Positions 1-11,318 of a stretch of DNA of 64,000 nucleotides are shown here, piece after piece; the stretch's first letter is position 1, and every line of letters starts with the position of its first letter. The notes beneath the pieces are model-generated. The model was not told the DNA's origin and searched no databases. It saw only the letters and a program-made list of their open reading frames with translations. Origin of the DNA: Auxenochlorella pyrenoidosa (lineage: Eukaryota > Chlorophyta > Trebouxiophyceae > Chlorellales > Chlorellaceae); assembly GCA_001430745.1 (NCBI GenBank), contig KQ481946.1, forward strand, positions 384,887-448,886, given 5' to 3'. The position numbers were made by a program, and so were the translations under genes.

Positions 1-376
1 TGAGCGAGACGTCGCTGCAAAAGTAAAAGGCGCAGCACACAAGGGTGCAGCCTCGCCGAGGGAGGGAAAGGCGCGGCGGGCGAGGCAGGCAGCGAGCGCG
101 CCGTGAGGGGCTCGGCTGAGCTGCCTGGGTGGCTGCCAGCGCGGCTCGCAAGGCAGCAGAAGGCACAGGGCTCACCCTGTGATCAGCACGCCTTGTGTGG
201 CAGTCACCATCTGCGCGACGCGGGCAGGCGGTGGACCGGGTGACAGCAGAGGGTGGCATGCAGGCAGCGGGCCTGGCACTCGCAGCTAGCAGTACACTGC
301 AGCACGACTACTCTCCGGCCCTGAAGCCCATGCCGGGAGGCGGTGGGCGCGCTGGGCGGCACCCACTGGGCCGTCT

Positions 377-510
377 CAGTTGTGCAGCCACACAACGGTG
401 GGGCATCTAGGACAGTAACCCTGGAGCGGTCGCCGTGGCACGCGCAGGTCGGGGCGACCGCAGCAAGATTGCTTTCCAAGAAGACCCAGCGGTGGGTGGC
501 TGCACAACTG
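377..510. repeat. imperfect inverted repeat IR1
   Basis: The left arm 377-434 and the right arm 453-510 are reverse complements over about 58 bp, roughly three quarters identical. The outer 15 bp (377-391 against 496-510) match exactly. The loop is 18 bp. A transcript would fold into one long hairpin. Confidence 0.75.
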
Positions 511-594
511 CAGAGTGTGCGGGCCCTGTATGAGGGCGCATGCACGCACACACGCGTGCACGACCCGTTCCAACCCACCCCCCATCCCGCACGT

Positions 595-738
595 GCCGGT
601 GACAGTGCTGCCCACGACCACGGCATGGTCTTGGTAGAGGGCGCCAAGCGCGCTAAACCCTGCCCCAACGGGCCAAGGTTGGTGCGCTTGGCGCCCTTCT
701 ATCGAGACCATACCGTGGCGGGCTGCACTGTCACCGGC
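595..738. repeat. imperfect inverted repeat IR2
   Basis: Arms 595-651 and 684-738 pair over about 55 bp with a small indel and a 32-bp loop. The outer 13 bp and the inner 11 bp (641-651 against 684-694) match exactly. Confidence 0.75.
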
Positions 739-1311
739 CGTGCGGCCCCGCCAGCCACTGTCACGCTGGCAGTGGGGCCGGCGGCAGGCGCAGGTGGCGG
801 CGCTGCAGCAGCCCCCGCGGGGTTTCTCCCCCACCGGCGCTGCTGCAGCCGGGATGGCCGCGGCCGAAGCAGCAGCAGCAGAAGCAGCCGCTGTCGGCCA
901 AGCCGCAGCTGGGCCATGCGCAGAGGCCCAGCCCAGCGGCGGCAGAGAGGCGGGCCGCTCCTGGCCCCCCCGCCTGGCACCCAGGCTGTCAGCCTCCTCA
1001 GTGACAAGGAGGAGGAGGGGCAGCAGCAGCAGCAGCAGGAGGCAGGGCCCGGCCCAGCGGTGCAGCAGGTGTCCCTGGCCGGCACGCTCCCTGGGCAGCT
1101 CTCGGAGCGTCCGGCCAAGCAGCCACAGCTGGAGCTGCAGCAGGCACGGGCCGCGGCCGCTGCTGCAGCAGGCCAGCCAATGGAGGACAGCCTCAAGAGT
1201 AGGCAGAGGCGAGTGCGGGAGAAGGAGCGGCAAGAGGGGCCAGGCTTTGACCCAGCAGCCTATGAGCGCGACGAGCAGCAGCGCGCCGAGGGCGCAGCCG
1301 CTGGGCGCGCG

Positions 1312-1556
1312 TCTCCGCCGCCTCTTGGCTGGCGGCATACAGGCGTGAGGCTGGCACTTGGCTAGCCAGCTGCGTGCCCAGCTGTTGTACGAGCTCAAGG
1401 GGCAGGGGCTGCTGCTGCTGGCGCTGCGCAAGGCTGTGGACCTCATCAGGCAGCAGCAGCCCCTGCCCCTTGAGCTCATCCAGCAGCTGGGCACGCAGCT
1501 GGCTAGCCAAGTGCCAGCCTCACGCCTGTATGCCGCCAGCCAAGAGGCGGCGGAGA
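1312..1556. repeat. long inverted repeat IR3
   Basis: Arms 1312-1418 and 1450-1556, about 107 bp each, are reverse complements with only about five mismatches and a 31-bp loop. Because the arms match, the two strands encode nearly the same peptide (both contain QLGTQLASQVPASRLYAASQ). This is the cleanest hairpin in the window. Confidence 0.9.
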
Positions 1557-1689
1557 TGCGCGAGCGCCTGCTCCTCCTGATCGCCCTGCAGCCCAGGCAC
1601 CTCAGCAAGGAGGAGCAGCAGGAGCTGCAGCTGGCAGACGAGCTGCTCCCCGCCGTGCTTGTGGGCCTGTCGGAGTGTCAGCGCCTGGC

Positions 1690-2591
1690 CTGCGCCGGCA
1701 TCGGCGCCAGCGGCCTGCACTAGTGTTGTACCCTGTAGCTGCAGCTTCCCACCGATGGCTGGGAACTGGCAGTCAGCCGTCGGGCTGCACAGGCTGCCGC
1801 CAGACGCCTACCAGGGCGGCCGGGCGGCAAAGCACCAGTTCACAGCCATCTGGGGACAGCTGCAGCAACAGGTTGATAGTGCAGGAAGTCACCTGCACGG
1901 CACCCTGGCACAAGCCACCGGCTGGCAGGACGCGCTCAATGCGCGTGCTGGCTGCGGTCGCGGTGCACCCAGGCCAGGCGGGGCAGCAGCACCTGCTGGG
2001 TGTGCTGCGCCTGTACACGCCCGGCACGCGCCGGCGCCAGCAGGCGGTGGGGCAATCGCCGCCAGTGTTCGAGAACACAAAGCCGGGCTGCCGCAGCCAC
2101 CGCCTCTGCCGCCTCCGCCTGGTGCCGCTGCTGCCGCCTGCTGGCGCCGGCGCGTGCAGGTGCAGCAGGCGGCAGCATCGATACCACGCTAGACGGCGGA
2201 GGCAGTGGTGTCCGCAGCCGCAGCTTTGTGCTGTCGAACACTGGCTGCGATTGCCCCACCGCCTGCGTGGCCTCCGGGCGCTCTGGCATTTTCAGCACCG
2301 CCGCAGCAACACCATGAGGGAGTGCGCCAGCAGGGCTCGGAGCGGCGTGGCGCCGGCAGACGTGTGGCAGCAGTGCTCCTACAGGAAGGTGGTGCCGCTG
2401 GCTGCTGCCGCTGCCGCCGCCCGCCCACCACTACCGGCGCTGCAACCCGGTGCTGATGTGCAGCGACCGCCAGCCGCGCACCGAGCTGGGCGGCAGACGG
2501 CAGCCTGCCGGGCGTGACCAGCGTGCTGCTGCCCAGCAGGGCTATGCACAAGCTGCCAGCCGTGGTGGACCTCACTGAGTTTGAGGAGTGA
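1690..2591 (+). other. decayed or unresolved coding region
   Basis: I recognise no gene here. Protein-like fragments occur in different frames of the plus strand: RRCNPVLMCSDRQPRTELGG around 2440-2500, then a run ending KLPAVVDLTEFEE followed by TGA at 2589-2591. The two fragments would join only if one base near 2495 were removed, which suggests either a frameshifted pseudogene or a sequence error. The end VVDLTEFEE resembles a SUMO-interaction motif, as does VVDLTLSDDD in the downstream helicase. IR4 lies inside this stretch, so some of the coding appearance may be a repeat effect. Confidence 0.3.
2041..2265. repeat. imperfect inverted repeat IR4
   Basis: Arms 2041-2143 and 2163-2265 pair around position 2153 with a loop of about 19 bp. 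The outer 43 bp and the inner 14 bp (2130-2143 against 2163-2176) are nearly perfect. The middle of the arms has diverged more. Confidence 0.8.
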
Positions 2592-2635
2592 GGCCACTCA
2601 CCTGCGGCCCGCAGCAGTGGCAACCGGCGGGGCCC

Positions 2636-2674
2636 AGGCCGGCGCCGCCCCGGCGCCTCGGGTGGCGCCGGCCT
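2636..2674. repeat. short GC-rich hairpin IR5
   Basis: Arms 2636-2650 and 2660-2674 match at 14 of 15 positions with a 9-bp loop. The hairpin lies just after the stop at 2591 and before the helicase gene. Confidence 0.7.
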
Positions 2675-3145
2675 TGGTGATATAGCACCTTTTCTGTTCT
2701 AGAGCTCTGGCTGCAGGGGTTTTGGCCCTCCTGCTCAGACCGAAACCCTGCCATACATCCTGGCCACTCAGTGTGGCACTGAGGAGCTGGAAGGCCACGG
2801 CTGGACGGCGCTCCAGGCAAGCCGCAGGCGCTCGGCAGGAGGGGCACAAGGTAACGAGTGGTGATCAGTCAGGACTCACTCAGTTGGCCGGGGTTTCCGC
2901 GCCTTCACGACGCCAACGAGGACGATCGGGATATGGCAAGCTACTGGAAACGCCCGCATCCGTCAGAGGGGCGGTGAATTGGGTCCACTGGCGCAGCAGG
3001 ACAGCACAACACTGGGGTTTCCCAGAATAAAGTTTTGTCGGGAGATGCACGTGCTTGTGTCTATTGTGGAAGGTTGCTGAGCTTGCTGCACGGTTTAGCG
3101 CTGCCTGCCGGGGCGCCCGTGCGCCTCGGCAGCGCCCAACACACG

Positions 3146-6100
3146 ATGGGCGACGAACGTCTGCATCTTGACAGTTATCAACAGGCAGCATGGTGAGCAC
3201 ACGGTGCTCGGCTAGCGCCACGGGCAGCGAGCGCTGCAGCTGTGCCGCACCCCTTGCGTTTCTTTTTGTCACCTCCCGCCGCCGACCCTGCCTCTCACTC
3301 CGGCCTCCCCCCCTGCTCAGGGAGGACATCCGCGCAGGCCACAATGTGCTTGTCACGGGACCTGCAGGCACAGGTGATCCAGGAACGAAGGGCAAACTGT
3401 TCAGCGCTGACTGGGGGCCGGCAATGTCCGTCAACCCGCCTCACTCCGCCTGCATCCCGCCCGCACATTGCACCCCGCAGGCAAGAGCGCCCTCATGTCG
3501 CACGTTACCTCGAGCTTTGACAGGATGGGCGTGGAGTATGCGCTGACCGCGCTCACCGGCCAGGCAAGCCGCCAGCGCCCCGCCTGCTCGCCAGGGGTTC
3601 GCGCCCAAACCGAGTGCAGCACCTCGTTCCGAGACGACTGCATGGGCACGTGACACCGTCCAGCGCGCCCGTCACTCCAATATGACAATATGACTGGAAG
3701 CGCACGCTGTTGCGCCAAGCCATGACAGTTCGGGCTGGGACCACCACCCCACCACCTCAGCGCGCCCCTCGCTCCCTTCTGCCTGGCAGGCGGCCGAGCT
3801 TGTGGGCGGTGCCACGCTGCACTCCTGCTTTGGTGCGTGGGGAACCACAGGGCCAGGCTGTGGTGGTAATCCGTGTGTCCTGTATCGCACAGAGCATGGC
3901 AGTCAGGCATGCTGCTGCTTGCGCATCATGGGCCATGGCTGCCAGGCCGTGCGCTGCGACGGTTGAGGAGCAGCATGCATGCACCACCTGCCATTACTTG
4001 TGTGCACCGCAGTGAGCGCCCAGCACTCAGTTGTCCACATGAGTGCCTTGCATGCCTGCAGGCTGGCAGTTGCCACAGACGGTCAAGGACTTTGAGATTT
4101 CGTGGCAAAAGCTGGACTGGCTGGCTAGACTGAATGTGCTTATAGTTGACGAGGTTTCTATGCTAAGGTGCCCGCGTCGGGAGGCCGCGCAGCAGACCGC
4201 GTGGCGAGCGCGCCCATCGGGGCTTGCTTGTCGGCCGAGCCTGCTTTGTGTGGCTGAGGCTCTGGCTGCCACTGCTTCTTGATCGTCCTTCTGGCCAAGC
4301 AACAACCGTGGGCCGCACCTGCCCCTGTTGCATTCCCGCAGTGCCGAGTTCCTGCAGCACCTGATTGAGTCGCTGGAGGCGGGGCGTGCAGCGGCTGCGG
4401 CGTCCGCGGGGCGGGAGCCGCCGGCCGGGCCGGGCCGCCTGCCGGGGCTGCAGCTGGTGCTCGTTGGTGCGGTGGGCTTGATGTCGCGCACCTGCCGGGC
4501 ATGCGGTCGTGCATGTGCTGTCAGTTGCTGCCAGCTGAGACGGTGACAATGCATGGCGGGGGATGGCAAGGCGGAGCAGCAGTCTCTGCACAGCAAGGCA
4601 GCCCTCGGCCCAGCCCGCAGGCGATCAGCCCCACGCTCCATATGCCTGCAGGCGACTTCCACCAGCTGCCGCCAGTGGTGAGGCCCACTGACGTGCGGCC
4701 GGCGCAGGAAGCGGCGGGGGTGGCACTGCTGCGCGCGCTGCGCACCTCGCCCGACGGCAAGCTCACGCCAGAGGACATCAGGCAAGGCAGCAGCGGCGGG
4801 GCCGCGCTGCTGCCTGCTGACAGGGCTGCGCTGGGGGGCAGCATGCATGTGGACAGGGGCGTGGGGCGGCCGGGGCAGCGGCCGAGGTTGATTTCACCTT
4901 CGCAGGCAGGTCCCATCGCTTCTGCCTGGGCGCCCTGCAGGCGGCGCGCCCCTTTCCTGAACCGGGGACTCGCCTTTCAGAGCTCGCTGTGGCAGGTGGG
5001 CGTCAGGCGGCCTGCCGCTTGCTGGCCTGCTTGCTGGCCTGCCTGCTAGCCAGGAGGGCAAAGGTGCTCGGCTACCCAGCCTCCATGTGCTGTCAAACTG
5101 CCCTCCCCACCCACACCGCTCCCCCCAGCATGGCACGGTCCCTGCACTTACCAAGACCCCTGCCTGCCTCCCCTGCTGCAGGAGCTGGGCATACGGGTGC
5201 ACCAGCTGAAGCAGGCAGGGGCCGTGCAGCGCATGGTGTTGCCGCCACGCGCCATCACTCGCTGGCGCCGCCATGCCGACGAGCCTCTGCGCTGCACGTG
5301 GCACGGGGCAGCTTCTTTCCCTGCCCCCCGTGAGTGCCCGTAGTGGCCAGCTCTCCGCCTGACGCCTGCACCTGCCTGCTGCACCCTGCCGCCCGCCCAG
5401 GTGCACCGCCAGCGTGACCGCCGGTTTGTTGACATCCTGCATGCCCTGCGGGAGGGGCGCCACACGCAGGCGCAGCTGGCAGAGCTGGGGTGAGGCCGGC
5501 AGGGTGGGCCGTGGGCAGTTGGTGCAGCCTGGGGTGCCGCTGCCGGGTGCTTGGGCAAGGCCGCTGGTTGGTTCTGCCCATGCCTGCAAGCAGGGTGGCG
5601 CAAGAGGCGTCGTCCCTGGCTGTGCAGCCCACCCTTCTGTTCCGCCCGGGGTGCGCCGCGGCTTGCCCCGCCCTGCCCTGGCCCTGCCTGACCTGGGCCC
5701 TCGTGTCTGCAGGCGGCTGGCGCGCCCGCTGCCGCCCGCCCCCGCCGGCATCCTCCCCACCGAGCTGCACAGCACCAATGCGGCGGCAGACAACATCAAC
5801 GCCGCAGAGCTGGGCAGGCTGCCGGTGGGCGACGCCGGCGGGAGCTGGGCTGCCACTTAGTTTGCATCCCTGAAAGGGCGTGCCCAGGGTGCGCCAGGCA
5901 GCGCGCACTACCACGGCGCAACAGCCCCCTCGCTGCCCATGACGCCTGCGCGGCTGCGCCCCGCCCTGCCTGCCCGAGCAGGGCCCCACCTACGTCTACC
6001 CCTCCATCGACTCTGTGGCGCCCAAGTCGTACCCCGCCGACGCCCCCAGTGGGTGCCAGCGCCCGCCTGGCCTGCTGTCCCAACAAAGGCAGCCTGCTGG

Positions 6101-9100
6101 GGCGCTGGCTCGGCTTGGCAGGCTGGCGCAGTCCCGCAGCCCCGGCCGCCCTGCATGGCCGCAGCCGCTGAGCCGCCTCTGGCGCGCCCAACGCTCGCCC
6201 GCCCGCCCACCCTGAGCAGCCGCTGGTGCCCTTAACGCTCTCCTGCCCCACCCGTGTGCAGCCGACCTGGAGGATCGGCGGCAGCAGCTGGCGGCGATGA
6301 TGCGGCAGGTGCTGGGGCGGGACCGCAAGATCCGGGAGAGCCTGGAGCTGAAGCTGGGCGCGCAGGTGGTGCTGTGCGCCAACTTGTCGAGCTCGCCCTA
6401 CCTGGTCAACGGGTGTGTGTGTGTGTGTATGTGTGTGTGTGTGTGTGTGTGTGCGAAAAGCGAGGGGGGGGCCTTCGCCCAGTAGCATTTGTGTGTGTGT
6501 GCGTGTGTGTGTGTGAGGGGGGGGGGGCTGGTCAACTTGCACATGTGTGGGGCGCGCCCGCCCTGCTGGCCTGGTGGGCAGGAAGGCTGCTTGGCCTCTC
6601 GGCACGCAGGCGGCGCGTTCTAGTCCCTCGCTGCCTGCTCCTGAGTCTGCCCAGCCCTTTTCCCGGCCCCTGCCCCACCTGTTCACCGACACCTGTCCCT
6701 GCCCCTGCCCGGGCGACAGGTCCCGCGGCATCGTTGTTGGCTTCACTGACGGGCANNNNNNNNNNNNNNNNNNNNNNNNNNNNNNNNNNNNNNNNNNNNN
6801 NNNNNNNNNNNNNNNNNNNNNNNNNNNNNNNNNNNNNNNNNNNNNNNNNNNNNNNNNNNNNNNNNNNNNNNNNNNNNNNNNNNNNNNNNNNNNNNNNNNN
6901 NNNNNNNNNNNNNNNNNNNNNNNNNNNNNNNNNNNNNNNNNNNNNNNNNNNNNNNNNNNNNNNNNNNNNNNNNNNNNNNNNNNNNNNNNNNNNNNNNNNN
7001 NNNNNNNNNNNNNNNNNNNNNNNNNNNNNNNNNNNNCCTGTGGCTGATGGGCACGATGGCCGCTGTGGAATCGGAATTTAGCGTCAGCACAATGGTCGGC
7101 CACAGGCGCACCTCTCCTTGCCGCCAGTACGCTGCCCCAGTGCTGGTGTGTTTCCCTCTGCTGCTGCGACCATCTGCAGGCTGAGCTGCAGCGGCTGCAG
7201 AGCCTGCTTCAGCATGAAGAGGTGGGCCCACAGGCCCGTGGCAGCTGCCGCAATCCTGGCGGAACATTTCCAGGCAGAGTACCTGTCTACCGCTTCAGCC
7301 CGTGTTGCCAGGACTGCGCCCCTCTCCCAGGCTGCGAAGCACCTCCTGCCTCCTCCCTGGCATGTTTGGCATGACTTTGACCTGGCTGTTTGCCTCTGCA
7401 GAGGGAGGCGCTTGTGAGTGATGCCTCACTGCCATTCCGGCAGCAGGCCGCAGCAACTCCCAGCAGAGGCGCTGGAAGCGACAGCCTGCCAAGGCATGGA
7501 GGGACCCAGCAACATAGTCAGCAGCATCCATCACAGCAGCAGCAGCAGCAGCAGCAGCCAGCCCACCAGCGTGGGCAGGCTGCCCCTTTGGAGGCTGCGC
7601 AACTGCCTCCCAGCCCTGCCCCGAGCTGTGGCAGCATCAGCAGCGGCAGCGTGCTTGGCAGGACTGCCATGAGCCAGCTGCGGCTGTATGCACACAGGCG
7701 GCAACAGGCACAGCAGGCACAGCTTGCGGAGCTCGCAAGCCAGCAGCATGCGCAGCACAGTCCGCCGCAGTCAGCAGCACGGTCAGCGCAGCGGCAGGCG
7801 GAGCACGCGCCCGCACCCACCTCATCTGTAGCGCACACCGGCCCCTCTGATGGCGGCCTGGTGCCAGGAAACCCACTCAAGCGGCGCTTGGACCCCGACC
7901 TGCAAGCTGCCGCTGCCGCTCCCCTCGTCGGGGGCAGCAGCGAGCAGCTTGCAGCGAACAAGCCGCCACGGCGGCGGCGGCGCACCACGTGCCCAGACGA
8001 GCCGCGTTGTGATCCAGCTGACGTGCCCACACAGCTCCTGACCCAGCAGCAGCAGCAGCAGCAACCCGTTGCAGACAGCGCCAGCCAGGCATGCAACGCA
8101 GCGGCGCCTGCCGCGGGAGAAGCGTCTCCAACGAAAGCAGCAGTGGCGGCAGAGGCGGGCGGAAGAGGAGGGGGGTCGCTGGGTGCAGGCCCGCCAGCCT
8201 GTGCCGGCAGCCAGGTGGTCGACCTGACGCTGAGCGATGATGATGCCAGGCAGGACGGGGACCCAACTCCCGCTAACGGCGCCCTGCACGCCGCCGGCGC
8301 GGGGCTGGAGGCGCAGGGCGCGGCAGCAGCGGCGCCGCCTCTTGCAGAGCCGGCCTTCTTATCTTGCCCCTATGGGGGGGACAGCCTGGCTGCGCAGCTG
8401 TCCAAGGTGCGGGCCGACCTGCGGGCGCTGGAGGCGACACTGGAGCAGGCAAGGGGCCGGCCGCGCGCTGGCAGCTCCCGTGCTGCGTCAGCCGCCGGCG
8501 GCTGCGACACTGGGGCGACCCAGCCCTGCGCCATGTGCTGCTGCCCCAGTGCGCACATGCCCTGTGCTGTGACTCTGCATAATGCTTCGTGAGAGCAAGT
8601 TCTGTGCTGCTGTGGGTCTCCGGAAACTGCTGCCGCGCTCAGAGTCGTCCGCAGCACTGGCTGGTTCATCCCCCTGTCTATCCCTGTTCTCCCGCTGCTC
8701 CTGCAGGCGCAGGGCGGCGCCGTGCCGCTGCCGCTTGTGCACTTCCGCTCCTGCAGCACCCCCATCTGCATCCACCCCCGCTCCTTTGAGCACAAGGTGG
8801 GGCGGCAGGCGGGGGCCCTTCCTGCTGTGCGTGCTGCTGAGCTCCTGGGTCATTCTCCAGCTCGCTCTAGGCACAGCAGGACAGCCCGCAGGCTGTGGCC
8901 ACCACTCGCGCATGATGCCGAGTGCGCAAGTCTGTTTCCAGGCTGCCCAGTGCTGCGTCGCAGCACCGCCGCTTGCCCCTGCCGGTTGACGGTGCCTGCG
9001 CGCTGCTGACCTGGCGCCGCAGGTCCGGAACATCGGCAGCATCTGGCGGGTGCAGGTGCCGCTGATGCTGGCCTGGGCCATGTGAGCGGCAGCCCCTGGC

Positions 9101-10952
9101 TGCAGCAGCAGACCTGCCGCATTGCCATTCCTGCTGCGCCCTGCAACCCGGCTTGCAGTCCTGGCCGTTCCGCCCTGCCCCTTGCCAACGCGCAGACTTC
9201 CTGCTGTGCACCCCTTAGTCTGTGTCAGTTTGCCCACCCACGCTGTTGCCATGCCGCTGCTGCACCCCCCACCATCACGCCACCCGGCAGGACCATCCAC
9301 AAGGCGCAGGGAGCCTCCCTGGACCTGGTTGTTGTCGACATAGGCCGCGCCTTTGCAGTGGGGCAGGTGCGGTGAGGCGGGGCGGGGCAGCCAATAGGCG
9401 CGGCGGCTTGGCGCGTGCCTCGCCGCCGCAACTGCCTGTATTCTTTTGCCAGCTCGGGACGGCCAGGCCAGCTTCCGGGGCCTCCATGCCAACCGTCCCG
9501 TGGCAATCCGCCTGCAAGTGAGCCCTGCCTGGCCACTGTCGCCTGGGCACCGTTGCCTGGCCACTGCCGCGCCGACGCTGCCCTGCTGCCCCTGCTGCCC
9601 CTGCTGCCCCCGCTGCCCCCGCTGCCCAGGTGTATGTGGCGCTGAGCCGCGCTCGCTCCATTGAGGGCCTTCGGGTGATCAACCTGCAGCCCTCCAGGAT
9701 CAAGACCTGCCAGGAGGCGCGCCGCTTCTACGCCAGGTGGGCGCAGCGCCAGCGGGGCCTGGCTTCTGGTCTGCACAGCTGTGCACGCGCGGGCGGGCTG
9801 GTACGGGACAGCGCTGCGCAGCTACGGGACAGCGCTGCGCAGCTTCTGTCATACAAAGGCAGACACTCTTCTTTTCGTTCCGCCCACGCGTGGGCTGGCG
9901 TGAGCGCCACGCACGCCAGGCACGCCTCGCCGAGGAGCATGCACCAACCCCGTGCCGAATCCCTCCCCAGCCCCCACCCCCACCCCCCTACCCCCTACCC
10001 CCCATACTCCCCCACCCACGCAGGGCTGGCGCCCCGCTGCCGGCCAGCCAGGCGCTGCGCTTCCCGCTGCCCACCGACATGCCGCCAGACTTCTACCGAG
10101 CCCTGGAAGCGGGGCAGCCGCTCGAGCTGGCAGCGGCGCCGCACCTGGCCGGCCGCCCGCCAGGCAGCCCGGCGCAGCGAGCGCAGCAGCACGCCTCGCC
10201 TGGTTGGGAGGCCCAGCGCGGCGGTCGCAGCCTGAGCCTGCTGGCAGCGGCAGCACCGCTGTCACCCCTTGGGCGTGCCCAGCGGAGCGAGCCCGGGGCT
10301 TGTGCGCACGCCGGGGCGCCGTGCCAGGCGCGGCAGCAGCCAGCCACGCCAGCCACAGGCGGCGGCAGCGCGGCAGGCCACGCGCCTGCAGCAGCCGCCG
10401 GCGCAGCGGTGCAGGGTCCCCACCTGCCGCCGCTGGTGCCTGTACGGCTGCAGCTGGCTGGCCCCCCCAACAGGGAGTGCAGTGAGCAGAGTGGCGGCGA
10501 CGGCGACGGCGGGGAAGCCATCGTGGTGGGGCGGTCCTTTCTGAGGGCGCATGCTGGCGATGTGGCGGGCCTGCTGCGCCTGCTGTGTGAGCAGTGCGAG
10601 GCACCCCCGGGCCGCGAGGTCAGGCCCCCAGCCTCGTGTGGGCTCCCCCACCCTTGGCCTGCGCTGCACCTGCCGGGCTTTGCATGCACGCCCTTGATGT
10701 GCCCGGCGCATCAACGCACGCCACGCCTGCCCCAGTTGCAGGCAGCTGCCACTGTGCCAGCCTGCGAGCCCCACCTGCCGCCCTCCCGCCCGCCTTGCCT
10801 GCCCCTCCCACCTGCAGTGGGACCTGCTGTGCTGCACCCACTCGGGCGGCGCCCCGCTGCGCGTGCCACGTGGCGCTGCTGTGCAGCTAGAGGAGCTGCT
10901 GTCCGCCGCCTACAGCCTGGTGCTGCGGGAGCGCCGACCGCGAGTCGGTTGA
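3146..10952 (+). CDS. PIF1: PIF1-family ATP-dependent DNA helicase with long disordered insertion
   Basis: Superfamily 1B 5'-3' DNA helicase; relatives act on replication forks, G-quadruplexes and telomeres. Exons in phase: 3146-3192, 3321-3373, 3481-3563, 3790-3832, 4062-4167, 4342-4466, 4652-4781, 4941-4995, 5182-5214, 5401-5489, 5713-5824, 5982-6048, 6262-6412, 6720 into the gap, then 7180-7221, 7402-8448, 8707-8796, 9023-9081, 9291-9366, 9630-9736, 10024-10618, 10818-10952. Motifs seen: Walker A GPAGTGKS, Walker B VDEVSML, GDFHQLPP, LKLGAQVVLCANL, TIHKAQG and VYVALSRARS. The ATG chosen gives LDSYQQAAW just before the P-loop, as in the family. A Gln-rich insertion of about 350 residues (exon 7402-8448) splits the C-terminal half, and about 240 residues of unrecognised tail follow the last motif. 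Four introns use GC donors (3564, 4782, 5215, 8449). The gap removes some coding sequence. An exon upstream of 3146 is possible. Confidence 0.93.
6413..6453. repeat. (GT)n microsatellite in helicase intron
   Basis: Alternating GT begins directly at the splice donor after codon 'VNG' and runs about 40 bp, with a second shorter tract at 6489-6515. The repeat overlaps the donor, so splice-site choice could vary with repeat length. Confidence 0.9.
6756..7036. other. assembly gap (281 N)
   Basis: This is a run of N inside the helicase gene, just after the conserved RGIVVGF strand. The missing bases include the end of one exon and perhaps others. A (GT)n tract lies shortly upstream. Confidence 0.99.
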
Positions 10953-11318
10953 GCGGCCTCCCAGGCTGGCTGGAGGGCGGCAGGCCCCAAGGCCAAGGCA
11001 GGGCATGGTGTGGCGGTACCCGCCGCACATGGCGGCATCCAGTGTTGTCTTGATGCAGGCGCATCCGTCCCTAGTGCCATGCTCTCTCCTGTCAATGCAA
11101 GTTGCCAGGTTGTCCGCCAACAATTTTTGTATTATGCACTTGACCCTGACTGGACTGACGCACTGGTTACGACGAGACTCCCAGTCCAGGGCCACTAGCC
11201 TGGGCAGTGCCGTGGCCCAGATGAAAGTCTACACCGCGCTCCACGCGATGGGCAGCAAGCAGGCCGCAGCTCAACTGGCAAAGGCATCGCTGCCAGGAGG
11301 CGCAGCACAACTAGGCAA
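10953..11318. other. intergenic, convergent 3' ends
   Basis: This lies between the stops of the helicase (+) and the PAAT-like gene (-). It should hold both 3' UTRs. I see no further gene. Confidence 0.6.

Noticed and set aside
1193..1723. Two overlapping opposite-strand genes encoding similar Leu/Gln-rich proteins
   Set aside because: The similarity is fully explained by inverted repeat IR3. Neither frame has an ATG start within it.
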